Part shown: positions 49,460 to 60,933 of the stretch, in pieces
How the letters are laid out: each line of letters opens with the position of its first letter
How positions within the stretch are numbered: the stretch's first letter is position 1
Program-made: the position numbers and the translations under genes
The notes under the pieces: generated by a model
Databases searched by the model: none
Seen by the model: the letters and a program-made list of their open reading frames with translations, nothing else
What the model was told of the DNA's origin: nothing
Assembly: GCA_021234155.1 (NCBI GenBank)
Contig: JAJEKV010000031.1
Location: 6,836,748 to 6,900,747, forward strand
Reading direction: 5' to 3'
Source: Isoetes taiwanensis
Lineage: Eukaryota; Streptophyta; Lycopodiopsida; Isoetales; Isoetaceae
DNA: 64,000 nt

Positions 49460-50320
49460 CTAATTGTTCTTTGGAAAGTACCTGCGGTTTGTCAAGACAG
49501 CCGCCTCTCCTTTCATGAATGCCCAAAATCCATCATCGCGGTGTTGTTTTACTTTAGTCCATTCTTTCTTTTTTGTCTCTAACTGTCTTCGTGTCAAATC
49601 ATTATCTAACCATATCTTCTCTCCTTTGAGATGGATTCGGTGCTTAAGCACCCTTTTTTTGGCAGCTTTGGCTGCGAATTTGACAATGACGGGTCTGTTT
49701 TTGTATGCCATCTTACCAATTCTGTAGGCTTCCTCTATCTCTGGTTCATGTAAGTGCATGGTTGTCTTGAAAAATTCTGTTACTGTCTGCATAACGTCTT
49801 CCTCCTGTAGTTCTTCAAGTCCTGTAATTTTCATATTGCATTCTTTCTTTTGCCTTTCTGCCTTTTCATTTAAGAAATTGTCAATAATCTCTTCCTGAGG
49901 TTCTTGGAATGCCTGTGACTTAGAAACAATTTCCAAAATCTGTTTGACATCTCTGCCTTGCTCTTTTTGTAATATCAGAAGCTTTTGATTTTGTTCTTGC
50001 AGCTCTCTATTCTGTGTTTCTAGCATAGCTAGCTATTATTTGCTTTCTCTAAGTTCTTCCAATAAGAATTGGATAAGTTCTGTTTCATAATTACCTGGAT
50101 CCTGGTATGTCCAATTGGTGCCCCCTGGTGTCTGTGCTACCAGAGGTAGTGCTTTGATTGGAGCTTTAAGCGGACTGGGTGTAACACAGGGACCAGGATT
50201 TGGAACACGACCACTTTTTCTGTCCATGCCAACTTTTCTGTCCATTTTGACAGTTTCGTTAACAGTTAACAGCTGAGATGCAGGTCGCGATGGTACAGTC
50301 GGTGTTGGGACTAAGCTCAC
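49460..50320 (-). pseudogene. LINE-2 ORF1 (RNA-binding protein)
   Basis: Frame 50320-50036 (Pro-rich N-terminus, MSLVPTPTVPSRPAS) is followed, after two stop codons, by 50026-49460. That frame has a coiled coil (NRELQEQNQKLLILQKEQGR) and an RRM-like C-terminal part (CNMKITGLEELQEEDVMQT, EAYRIGKMAYKNRPVIVKF, GEKIWLDNDLTRRQLETKKK). This matches L1-type ORF1p, which coats LINE RNA. The stops between the two parts suggest decay or two separate small ORFs. Confidence 0.75.
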
Positions 50321-50454
50321 GAGTGCACAATTCGGTCAGGCTCACGATGTCACAATTCGGTCAGCTAAGTTTTTTCAAGAAGGCACCCGTTTGTGTGCCC
50401 GTTTTCATTCTCATTATTAGTGACACCAAACGTGAGACAACGGTAAAGGTTAGG

Positions 50455-52782
50455 GGCTCAGATTGTTGTTGGAGTGGTTGTATGCAATTCTTTACAACAG
50501 AACAATTGGTGGAAGTAAGAGCCACTTTTCAAGAGTATAATGTTGATGAGAGGAGGACCTACATGTACACACTCTTCGAGCATGCACTTCAGGATGAAAG
50601 AAACCCAAACAGAAAAAGATACCCTTTGCTAGGCAAATGGATATGTAAAAAAGGATGGCAGAATATCAATGCAATTCCAACTTCTTCATGGCATAATTGG
50701 CAAAAAAGCAGGCAGAAGGGAACAGGATTGCTTTGCATGAAAATAACGGTTTGTTGAGACCAACTGCTAGGATCTTGGCTGCCAGGGAGATATTTGAAAA
50801 ATATATTGATTTCAATGCAGAGTCTATGCCACACAAAAGCAAAAGGGATGAAAAAGGAAGAGCAGTTGTTGAGAAAAGGTTACCATCACATTGTACTCAA
50901 AAGAGTATTTTGGAAGAAGTGAATTTTCTACTTCGAGAATTGGAAATTCTTCCAATATCTCAACCTAGCTTTAGTAGGCTATGGAAGAAGCATTTCAATC
51001 ATGTCACCATAGCAACTTCAAACAACTTTGCAAAGTGCTATTTATGTGCTAAGTTGAAGGAGATTCTTGATAAGACTGTGCAACCTAGTCAAAGGGCTAG
51101 GATAAGGGAGCATATGAAGGACCATATGACTGATCAACTATCACGTAGATCATGTTATTGGATGTGGAGGACTTTATCTGCTTTGGAACCTAATAACTAT
51201 TTATGTATTATACATGACAAGATGGACCAGCAAAAGACTTGTCTTCCACAATTCAAGTACATACCAAAGTCATGTGGAAGATTATACCCTTTACAGATCT
51301 CAATGACTAGGGCAATCTTGCATGGGCAGACTCAAACCTACTATGGCCATTTTAGTTTGGAGTTGTGGAGTGATGGTCCAGATTTTCATATTGGGAGTAT
51401 CATGAGGTGTTTGAGAAACTATGAAAATGGATACAATGGTCACCTCCAAAACCCTACAGCTAGCCAGGCACTACATAGTGCATTGTTAGATGGAAACCCT
51501 AACAATATTGAAAAGTTTATCAAATGCAAGGTTTAGGAAACATGGGTCTAGTGAACATGTTGGAGCTTCAACTTCACGTGCTAGGGCTCAAGATCTACCC
51601 AAAAGGTTCCTCTTGCAACTTGATAATTGTGCAGGCCAAAATAAGAACAGGTGGATGTTTTCTTTCCTATCCTACTTAACAGCTGTGGGGATATTTGAAA
51701 GAGTTAATTTAGGGTTTCTGATGCCCGTGCATACCCATGAGGATGTGGATGCATTATTTGGCAAATATAGTTGTATACTAAAGCAACAAACATTGACCAA
51801 CTTTCCTAGGCTAATGGAAATCTTGCATGAATGCACTACTCCAAACTCTATAGCTTCTCTCATAGAAGAAGTGCCCAATTGGAAGAGCTTTGCGGATGGT
51901 TATGCATTGGATCTTGAAGGTCATTCCAGGCCTCTGCAGTTCACTTTTTGGGTGAGAAATGGGATTCCAATCTTCCAATGGAAGATGGCACCTTCAGAGG
52001 AGGAGAGGAGAGGAGGGGAGGAAATATGGCGTAGAGATGAGAATGACAAGCCTATGATAGCTCCACGTCAACCAAAAGCTCTAAAACCTACTAAAGAAGT
52101 GAACCAATTGGGATTGACTAAGGAAGGAATCCAGGACTATATAAAGCATTGGCAAACCAATCCCCAACCGTGCCTTGATGGCTTACTGGAAGAAGGTGAT
52201 TAACCTGTTGGGGGAGATAGACACATCCTCAGATGAATTGAAAGAAGGGTGGTTGCCTAAAACTAGGTGGAAGACCTTAGCAGGTGCTAAGGATGTTGAT
52301 GGCACTGTTAGTAGCATTCGTAAGCAATATGCTCCTCCTCCTTCTGACAAGCACTATGTTGGTCTAAGAATAATAGGCCAAAGTTTTTAGGCATAGATGC
52401 TTATGAACCTTCCACTAACTTGGAATGCCACCAATTTGTGGTAGTAAAGCCAACAGATTTAGATACCTATCCAGTGTGGTTGGGGTTCACCATCTCTGAT
52501 ATTTGCAAAGAAGAAGGTAATATTAACTTCAACCATGTGTGGGTAGAATGGTGGTGTCCAGTGCATCAGTTGACCAACGTATTAGATAAAGAAAGGTACT
52601 CAGATTGTTGGACAAAGAGATGGAGGAGAAATCCGAGTGATCCTGATCTTTGGCTAGACTATGAAAGTATATTATACTCATGGACTCCAAACACTATTCC
52701 AGCTAGAAATGCGAGAATTACAATACCTCAGGATGTCAGGAAGAAGGCTATGATATCATTGGGGGTGCTTGAAGAAAAGTGA
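50455..52782 (+). pseudogene. DDE-like transposon protein, DUF7869 type
   Basis: Five frames on the plus strand together make one protein. 50460-50700: CMQFFTTEQLVEVRATFQEY, RKRYPLLGKWICKKGW. 50697-51536: LCIIHDKMDQQKTCLP, SMTRAILHGQTQTYYGHF. 51490-52203: LLQLDNCAGQNKNRWMFSFL, FLMPVHTHEDVDALFGK. 52175-52390, then 52390-52782: VEWWCPVHQL, DCWTKRWRRNPSDPDLW. The D-N-GQNKN and HTHED-D-LFG motifs are typical of a widespread family I believe is labelled DUF7869, suspected to be DDE-type transposases. The function is not established. There are at least four one-base shifts (one in an A run near 50703) but few stops, so it is a recently broken copy or affected by assembly indels. Confidence 0.6.
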
Positions 52783-52934
52783 ATAACTATGTAAATTTTC
52801 TTCATCACATTTTTATAATATGGTGTTGTATTGTGAAATATTGACTATTTTGTAAATAATATGAGATTACATTTTCATACTTTTGAGGTGGTTTGTGTGA
52901 ATTTGAATATGCTATAAAAAAGACATAATCCCAA

Positions 52935-53412
52935 TTTAATTGAATGATGGTTGCAGCACCATCTTCATCAGTTTCATCGTTCAGAGTTCCATCCTCTTCT
53001 ACATGCTGACCTAGGTTCAACCTCCTATGACCTTTTCCCTTAGTGCAACGTCCTCGAGGCATGTTTCTTCTAGCACGTTCTCTGTTTGCAAGGTAATTGG
53101 CATTGGAGAGGCCGATGGATCACGTAGGCCAGTCAAGTCCTCAACTGCATTGCTCGGACCTGGCCTTTCTGTATCAGACTCCTCGGTATCTTCGCTGTCG
53201 GCTGACTCTTCTGAGAATATGACTTGGCCTATATCATCTTCGTCATCAACGAAGTGGGTATGCTGAATGTCTTCGACAACATGGTTTGCAGCATTTATTG
53301 ATAGCAACTCGTCCTCACTGTCTTCGAAGATGTCCTCTTCCATTTCGGAATCTACATCCATGAAAGAAAACTGTAGGTTATCGATTGCGGATGTACCACT
53401 GTTGCGATTCAA
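52935..53412 (-). pseudogene. acidic protein fragment, unidentified
   Basis: Frame 53412-53017 is strongly acidic (MEEDIFEDSEDELLS, VDDEDDIGQVIFSEESADSE). It shifts phase near 53050 into a basic end (MPRGRCTKGKGHRR). It overlaps, antisense, the start of the glycosylase-like reading frame. The family is unknown; it may belong to the neighbouring transposon protein region. Confidence 0.35.
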
Positions 53413-53429
53413 TAGCCGTCAGTTTGAGA

Positions 53430-54486
53430 AGTTGTATACAAGTTTGTCAGCCTTCTTATGTAGCAAGCGATTGTGGGTGATACTGTGTATGTTGTCCAAA
53501 AAGATTGAATATGTGAGAATAGAGGCCTTTAATTCGGCAGATGATGCTTCAATTAAGTCAAGTGTTCAAGTTATTGACAATCAGATTGATGAAAAGGAGC
53601 TCTGTGTCGTGACACTGGTTGGAAAAGTCAAGAAGATTTCAATGCAGGGGCTGGAAGTTTCATCTCCCCTTATTAGATCGCTAAAGGGGCCTCAAACTCC
53701 AAAGGTTAAGCTTTCATTAGGTTCTCCGCGACCTAAGTCGGCAATAGATTCTCCATTACGGTCCCCTGCTACGCCAAGAACACCTAAGATTTCCATGTCA
53801 CCTAGAAACAGAGGAGGTATGGACCTGGCAAAATTTTCTCCAATTTTAGCTGCAGATTCACCATTTTCACCCAAAGTTTTGAAGAAAAGGTGCGGATGGA
53901 TCACATCACAAAGTGGTAAGGACATTTCTTAATCAATAATCTAATGCTGCCAATCTGGTTTCCTTTTTAATGTGAATTGAATGCCAAATTTCCCGTGATT
54001 TTGTTGCAGACCCAGCCTATGTAGCTTATCACGACGACGATGAGTGGGGAGTTCCTGTTCACGATGACAAGTACGAACTTAATTTTTTTTTTTTCCTTTT
54101 CATGTTGCATTCCAATATCTGATGGAGGTTGACCAGTTTGTATTTTGTTTCCTGTGCAGGAATCTTTTTGAGCCGTTGATCTTAGCAGGAGCCCAAGCAG
54201 AGCATAACTGGTCTTCCATTGTAGCAAAATGTGAGCAATATCGATGAGTACCTGCAACAATTTAATCTTTTGTCCTTTGGAGCGGAACAAACCTCTTCTC
54301 CCTCCTAATTTGTCCCCGATTCTGACAATTTTTCTGTGCTTTAGAGCTGCATTCAAGGGCTTCAACCCGGTGGTGGTTGCAAGTTTCGATCACAAGAAGG
54401 TTACGTCTCTGAAGGCTGAACTGGACATTCTTCAACAATAAGGAAAGATGGAGGGCATTGTAGATAATGCCAAAGCTGTCCTACAG
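53430..54486 (+). pseudogene. DNA-3-methyladenine glycosylase I-like gene, decayed
   Basis: Exon 1 (to 53915) has a Ser/Pro/Lys-rich leader (SPLRSPATPRTPKISMS) and KRCGWITSQS. Exon 2 is 54010-54070 (PAYVAYHDDDEWGVPVHDD). Exon 3 runs from 54160 (NLFEPLILAGAQAEHNW). Exon 4 is 54345-54486 (AAFKGFNPVVVASFDHKKV, then MEGIVDNAKAVLQ). These are the N-terminal blocks of TAG-type base-excision glycosylases, including the first zinc-ligand Cys and His (RCGW, YHD). Two lesions are visible: the exon 3 donor reads cgATgagt where GT is expected (54245), and exon 4 has an in-frame TAA at 54439-54441. The C-terminal half with the second zinc pair is missing. Confidence 0.7.
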
Positions 54487-55225
54487 GTCCGTCAGAATCT
54501 TAACATGATCATTATCGAGTTCTTCTTGTAAAGCTATAACATTCCATCTAATGAAATGAAATGTACAGGAAGAAAGAGACTTTGGCCCTTTATTTGTTCT
54601 CTTTTCACTATATGTATCTGCTATGGGCTATTTATGGTATAACTTTGAGGTAGAGTGAGATAACAACTTTGAGAATTAATTTTGAGGTATAGCAAGAGAA
54701 CAACTTTGAAAATTGGAGATAACCAGCCAAAATGCCATTATTTCTGGGGAGAACATGCGTTGACTGTCCTTGAGAGTGCATACAATTCTATGGAGAGTGC
54801 ATGCATGAGAGTTTGAAATTAGGAGCAAGAAGATTGATCCTTATATAACATTTTTCACATTGTTTAGATACAAAATGAACTACTTACATGTGTACATTCC
54901 TAAATCTTTAACATTTGTTGTTAATGAAGCCCAAAAGTTTTGAGAGTCCTTAAGCACAACTTAAACAATAGTATAGGGTTTATTCTTGAATTTGATCACT
55001 ACTTGATGTATACAGAATATAGGAGCCCATACTTCCTCCACTTGTCGACGTACAAATAGAACCATTTTGCTTTCTAATTAAATGCGAGGTTTTAAATAGG
55101 TTCTTTGCTACGAGATTAGGCATGTCGCTAGACAAATTTAGACAAAATAAAAAACATGCAAACACACCCTCAGGCCATTGGGGGCAACCCTCCATGCGCA
55201 GCACCTTGTTTCTATTGTAATACAA
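54487..55225. other. no gene recognised
   Basis: AT-rich sequence downstream of the glycosylase relic. The missing C-terminal glycosylase exons were not found here. Only short random frames occur. Confidence 0.35.
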
Positions 55226-55637
55226 CTAATAATTGAACATACCTACAATGGCATATTTTGGACTTAGAACATTGCTCTGCTTTTTTGTTTTGATTGTGAG
55301 TTCAGATTGAATGTGTGGTCTAGGAACCTGATTTGGTTTTTTCCCTATCACCTTCATAATCCTTGTCACTTTTACTATTTTCTTCCTGCTCAGGTTGGAT
55401 TTTCCTATGCTTTCTCTTGGGTCTAGAAGAACTGGCCTCTGCTTTCTCATCGGGAGTTCTATAATAATCCAAGAAGCTCTTCCAATTAACAGCCTTCCCC
55501 TTTATATGTAGATAATAAGCCACTGCCCAGATTCCAGGAGCCATTCCACCCCATGTATGTGGCTTCCCTATAATTCTTTTGTAAATTTGCATGAACTCTT
55601 TATATTGTTCATTGCTCAGATTCTTCAACCTGTACAA
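55226..55637 (-). other. unidentified ORF, probably element-derived
   Basis: 105 codons (55637-55320): LSNEQYKEFMQIYKRIIGKP, WGGMAPGIWAVAYYLHIKGK, then a basic-acidic tail (RPKRKHRKIQPEQEENSKSD). The hydrophobic-helical front and charged tail look like a real protein end. I recognise no family. Confidence 0.3.
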
Positions 55638-55959
55638 GAAAACATATGCCTTAATTTTTCAGTTTGAACAAACATTTGGCGGAAAATACATGTAGCCAGA
55701 TTTATTTGGAACTTTGTCACCCCAAAGCTTCTTTAGATCTTCATGGGGCACAATCTCTTGTTTGAGAAGAGATTTCATCGTGTAACCAGTGGCATTCAAT
55801 TCTAACTCTATTAGGGTTCAATTGGCAAGAAGCGGCAAAAAAACAAAAGAAGAGGTGATTATTTCCTAATTCAAAATGAAGGACAATGACGTGGCATAAT
55901 AACTGACGCTCATTAATTCGCACTCCCGCAATCTCTGCTTCAGTATGCACCACCCGATT

Positions 55960-57300
55960 CTACCACAAAAAAGGTGCAAAATTGTGGCGTCAAAATGCGC
56001 GTTTATGATACACCACAGCGTGTTTTTATCCATAATATACCACCACAAAGGGTGACCCATCCATCATCATCGACTAAATAGCAATACAATACATGATATA
56101 TAACAATATACCATAAGTAAGGCTCTACCCTTGGCTCAGACTCCTTGGAATTGACTGACGGTCAGGGCCTCAAGATATCAACAGACGGAGGTATAACATG
56201 GCGTTGGTTGGGCTAGGGTTGTCCAGTCCATCCGCCTCTCTTGTGCACACTTTGCAGATAGGCTGAAACATGCTATGGCGTGATTGTAGCCTTCCGAAGA
56301 TGTCATCCCATGGAATCACCCTATGAGACTACTCCGAGTTACATCTCCCCGGTCTGATGAGGCAGGTCGGGAAAGGTGTCTTCTTCCTGACCACGATGGA
56401 TCCCTGGGTCTACTAGAGAATGGTGCCTTTTTAACGACCTCCGGATCCGTAAAGACTTGAACCCCCCAAAATCCATAGGCCGCCACGGCGCACCCATCGA
56501 GCCCAGGACGTCCATATAGGCACGTTTCCTGTGACCCAGGAGGTGTCGCGCCCATACCCAGCCCCAATGCGAGGACCGACTACAAGCCTAGCACACTGTA
56601 GGAGTCTTGTAGCCACGCTAGGCAAGACTCCACCCCCATTTCACCATCGTAGCTATTGTCTGGTGTTGAATCACGGTATAGCATCTATAGCCAGGTGGGC
56701 AATGCCATTTACTGGGTTTTAAGGGTTCTAGCTAGAGACATCTCTAATTCTAGGAAGCTTTCAGGTCTCTACCCTCCCTTTAACTCCCGATACACAGAAG
56801 GATAGAAAGAGAGAACACAACACAATCAAAGTATCCATCATTATTATAGTAACATATAAGAGAGAAATTAACCAATCCATCTAATCAAAGAAGTGTTAGC
56901 TGAAGCACAGACTATCTAGGGACTAACCGGTCTCTTGGCTGGAGCCATTGTCTCGAAGGGCTTCCATTCTTCAAGTCTGGTCACAGCAACTGGTGGCTCC
57001 TCCTTCCTCTACTCTCCCCAAATCGATTTGGGGCAGAAATGGGGGTAGGACCCCAATTTGCCCTCTAAACTGGGCAAATCCGCCTTGGCCAATCGAGTTG
57101 GGCCAGGTAATGGTTGACTTTGACTAATTAATAACCTAATTAGCCTAATTAGGTTAATGATCCCCTAATATTTTAGCATAGCTAAAGAAAACCCTTTTAG
57201 GTTAGCCCAAGTTATCCCCTATTGACCCTTAAGGGTCTACTCGTACGTGTCATAGTATGTATAGGTATTCCGTATAAATACCTGGAACGTCACATATCTA
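55960..57300. other. non-coding, possibly LTR-derived
   Basis: No coding sequence. The end at 57294 reads aacgtcaca, the same terminus as the 158-bp LTR units at 46 kb, and a TATA-like tataaatac lies at about 57273. This may be the right end of a solo LTR, but no matching left end or target duplication was found. Confidence 0.25.
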
Positions 57301-57940
57301 GTGCACGATTTCTATCTTGCCAGTTTCTATCTAATCCTGTGTACCTCGATTTCTATCTATCCTGTGTACCTCGATCATCTGGAGTTGTTCCACGACCAAG
57401 ACGCATTCAATTTTTTGCATGCCCGGATCGATTCTCCTATGCCATCTCGCCCAATTGGGGCTTTTTCCTTTAACTTCTAGCCGGTGTGACCTGAATCAGA
57501 GCTAAATCTTTTGATGTGCATAAGCAGAGTGAGGACTGGCATCGCGCAAAAACTCAGACACAACATCGACAGAGTTTTTCGCTTTTTAAAACCCTGTTAA
57601 ATCAGGGCGAAATCTCATGGTGCTTAAAATTTTGTCCAAAAATAATTAATCTTTATATTGGGCATTACAGGCAATCGATGTGGCGGCCACGAGTACAACA
57701 TTGCTTTAGGCCCAGCTGATATGTTAATAACGGGTCCTGGTATACCTACCATAGACGCAGGCTTGAACGTATGGATATGGCGATGGCGCGCATTTCATCG
57801 GATGGCGATGGCAAGTCAATGTTCAGAAGCCCTCCATCAGATGGAGGTGGATTGTTAGCCAGGCCCTCCAGATCTCGTTGTCATATTTCATTCCGTAAGT
57901 AAATTTACATTTCAACGATTCTTGCTTCACGATCAATATT

Positions 57941-58240
57941 AAGGGGCTTTTCACACGACTAGTGTGTCTTATATTTTAAGGCATACTATTGGTCCATGTC
58001 AACATTTAAGAGGAACTGGTTTTCACACGGAACCATATAAGACATGTCTCATTTAGGTTCGGGTAAGTTTGGATAGGTTCGGTAAGAGCAATGGAGTCTT
58101 ATTTTATACCGGGGGACTTCCCCCGCCATAAAATAAGACACCACTTATTATATTCTATTTTATTCTATTGACCAATCATATTCAAAATAAAAGGTGGTCT
58201 TATTTTGTGATGGTTTTCACACTAGTATTTGTTATGTGCC
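57941..58240. mobile_element. MITE-like segment with strong hairpin
   Basis: Arms 58096-58116 and 58119-58139 (gtcttattttat / ataaaataagac, cggggga / tcccccg) form a near-perfect hairpin. The word ttttcacac occurs three times (about 57948, 58021, 58214), twice next to actagt. No coding capacity. The ends are uncertain. Confidence 0.4.
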
Positions 58241-58249
58241 GATCACATG

Positions 58250-58970
58250 GGCGTGAAGATTTGCGGGGGCTGAAGTCCAGCTGCCCCGCGCTGAAGAAAT
58301 TTTCCCCGTAGGCGTTCACATAGGGCTGACCCGATTATTCCCAGCAGCTGAAGTCAGAAAGAATGGGAGGCACCGCTTTTCAGCCACAATAAAATGGGCT
58401 GTGAATGGACCGCGCTGTTGAATCAAGTAATCAAATAATCGGCTGTGAATCGACCTGCCGAAGTATCACAAAGAATTCCAGGCCGATTCCTTCATTCCTT
58501 TCTTGGATTCCAGGCGATTCCAGGTGATTCCAGGCCTATCCTTCATTCTTCTGTTGCCGATTTCATAAGAGTCGGGATCTTTGATTAGAGGCCGATTCTT
58601 GATTCGGGAGAAGGAATGGAATAGGAATGGAATAGATTGGGGCTCGAACAGATTGGGGCTCGAAATCAGATATGTGAAATGGAATGGAATCGGTATCAGA
58701 AGGAATGGAATCGCAGGTTAACAGAGAAGGATTGGGGCTCGAATCACCATCGAAAAGGAAAAGGAATCAGCTTGATGGGTTCATGTGAATGTGCCGATCT
58801 GCCCTGCTGAATCCTCCCAGCTGAGTAAGCCCTGACTCAGCCGAGCCCAATTTCCAGGCTCAGCTCGCGCGCCATGAACGGCGCGATGCTGAGTGCAAAA
58901 TTTTCAGCCGCTGAAGTCTGCAGCAGCGCGTTATCAGCGCGGGGTAAATTTAGCCCCATGTGAACGGCCC
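58250..58970. mobile_element. possible non-autonomous TIR element
   Basis: cgttcacatagggctga (about 58313) and the complement of the right end (cgttcacatggggct, about 58952-58966) suggest imperfect inverted termini. Between them are internal repeats of gattccaggc and aatggaat words. No transposase. Weakly supported. Confidence 0.3.
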
Positions 58971-60109
58971 GATAGTTGACCATCACCTGCTTGGTTAGGG
59001 ATTTGTCTTGGATGGCGCATGCGTGGGCCAAAGCTGGTGTTGCCCTAATCCACAATGGCTCCCCTGTTTCTGCGGATGGCTTGCCCTATTCTTAGCTATG
59101 GCGGGAGTTGCACCGATGGTTATGGCTGTTGTCTCTCTTGGCGCCTTCTAGAACAATGCTTATTCCATGGTTTTCGAATTTATCTGAGGATTTTTAAGGG
59201 TAAAAACCATGGTTCTCGAGGATTTCCGCACCTCTTGGCATGATTCCCTCCAAATTTGAATGATTTTCATGCATTTGGTTCTTATTTGGCATGATCTAAG
59301 CTGCAAATCCTCAGGATCGTTGACATGGCCAGTTCTGAACCTTTGATCTTTGTTTCTTTGCTTGCAATGCAAGTATAAATAGATTGCATGGCCCCTTTCG
59401 GAGTTCATGCTTCCTCCTGTATCCTTTTGTGGCGCCTGTGATGAGTCTCCAGCTTCTGTTTGCGGCATTAGGAGAAGAGGCAAGCTCTCAAACTTTTAGT
59501 CTAATTCATTTGATTCGAGCATGAATTCTGATTCATTCTCATGATTATCTATTGCAGGTCCTCCTCCTTGTGTTAACGAATCTTAGAGCAAGGCTGAAGA
59601 TGCTAATGAAGCTCCTCCTATGCTCCTATAGCAAGAGCAAGTCTTCCAGACCTCTTATTGCAGTGCTGAGACCAACAAATGCTGTTAAAACGAAAGTTTC
59701 CCTTATTTTGAGCATTGGAAGGATGTTTTTTCAATATTAATATGGAATTTAGGCTTAAATGCATGCATTCTGATGCTGCTCTCTGATGCATGCAGGGCTG
59801 ACAGAGCTGAACAAGTTCATGCTTATCTATCTAATAAGTTTGGTAGTTGTTTTCTCATTTTCTGCTTCTTGATTGGGCGCTGCATGTCCATATTCATTGA
59901 TTCCTTTTCATATTCATCCATTCCTTTGGGAAATTCTGATTAACTCTTTCATCTAAATGTTCCTGCTTATGTTCTTTTATTCCTAAATGGACTTGAGAAC
60001 ATGTCCATATTGCATCACAACTTCTGGAGGAAGTGGAGGTAATTCTTCATTTATATATCTCTTCGCACTTTTTGGTTTGATTTTAATCTTCAACTTATTT
60101 GGCCAGATT

Positions 60110-60172
60110 ATGCATAGACAGGGCGTAAGAAAAATAGTCTTTATAGGCATCGGTCCTCTAGGCTGCGTTCCC
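60110..60172 (+). pseudogene. GDSL esterase/lipase exon fragment
   Basis: After an acceptor-like cag (ttatttggccag) the plus strand reads HRQGVRKIVFIGIGPLGCVP. This is block III of plant GDSL esterases/lipases (consensus G-A-RK-vv-GIGPLGC-P). The frame then meets a stop in a foldback repeat. The catalytic Ser and His blocks are not found nearby, so this is a relic. Confidence 0.6.
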
Positions 60173-60297
60173 CACTATTATACTCTCTAGGCTGCGTTCC
60201 CCACTATTTATTTGAGTATAATAGTGGTACTATTATACTCGAGTATAATAGTACCACTATTATATTGAAATAAATAGTGGGGAACGCAGCCTAGAGG
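60151..60297. repeat. near-perfect palindrome plus partial direct copy
   Basis: Arms 60184-60240 and 60241-60297 are reverse complements over 57 bp with two mismatches and no loop. A third, direct partial copy (ctctaggctgcgttccccac) lies at 60156-60180, inside the GDSL coding block. The right arm extends the match to that copy by a further 6 bp (gaccga). Confidence 0.85.
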
Positions 60298-60538
60298 ACC
60301 GACTATATACTACTAGAGGTCATCAGAGATCGGGGCTTTTGGCTATGGCAGCTCTCAGGCTGATGACGTGGTACATTGATTGACAATCAGCATCAAAAAA
60401 TTTGTTCAGTATAAAGCTTTGTAATTTGTGTCTCTTGTTTTTTACTTAGTTTGTGGCTTCATTTGATGCATTGAAGTAGAGTTCTATAACGATTCTTCTA
60501 ACCAATAATTCTGGAGGTCGAGGAGGTCGATCATTTCC

Positions 60539-60835
60539 TTACTTTGAATACTGGTCCAGAAGCCATATATTTTCCCTAGACTTAAAAAGCTCACGGCCTG
60601 CTTCTACCCAGTCCATGTGGCTACATGTAGAAAGAACAGAAATGAAGGTGACTTTATCTGGCTTGATCCCATGTTGTTGCATTTTGCCAAAGTAGAAGGT
60701 CTTGCTAGCATTGCCATGCTGAGTATTGCCTGAAATCAATGCATTCCATGAGATAACATCATGTCATCCTGTTAAAAGCTTTATTGCATCATCAATACTA
60801 CCACATTTTGCAGCCATAATATTGGATTCCACATT
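60539..60835 (-). pseudogene. PPR protein fragment
   Basis: Minus strand reads AKCGSIDDAIKLL, a stop, then DVISWNALISGNTQHGNASK, KMQQHGIKPDKVTFISVLS and HMDWVEAGRELF. These are about two pentatricopeptide repeats of the PLS type found in plant organelle RNA-editing factors. A stop between the repeats and the lack of neighbours mark it as a relic. Confidence 0.7.
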
Positions 60836-60933
60836 TTAATATGCCTAAATCGTAGCTTCAGGCATATGGGGAAACTATTTATTCTTGTGGTCTCTCGTAG
60901 ACGTTAATATAATCTTTCTTTCTTTCTTTCTTG

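Larger units (their letters stand above)
31466..50325 (-). mobile_element. L1-type LINE (LINE-2) split by a nested gypsy element
   Basis: LINE segments are 46323-~50325 (5' part) and 31466-31699 (3' part) on the minus strand. The direct repeat tcttg at 31695-31699 and 46323-46327 is the target duplication of the gypsy insertion. Removing the insertion restores the ORF2 frame across the joint (..VRERHK / IQEIDCVN..LANFLT stop at 31618). The 3' end is a run of caatt repeats (31466-31490). The 5' end lies near 50.32 kb, where a small repeat of cacaattcggtcag occurs. Confidence 0.85.

Noticed and set aside
56100-57294. Solo LTR ending aacgtcaca
   Set aside because: The left end and target duplication could not be found, so only the terminus is noted.
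59552-59860. Exons of an unknown gene (acceptor-like cag before open stretches, e.g. LTELNKFMLIYLIS)
   Set aside because: Frames do not join and no family is recognisable.
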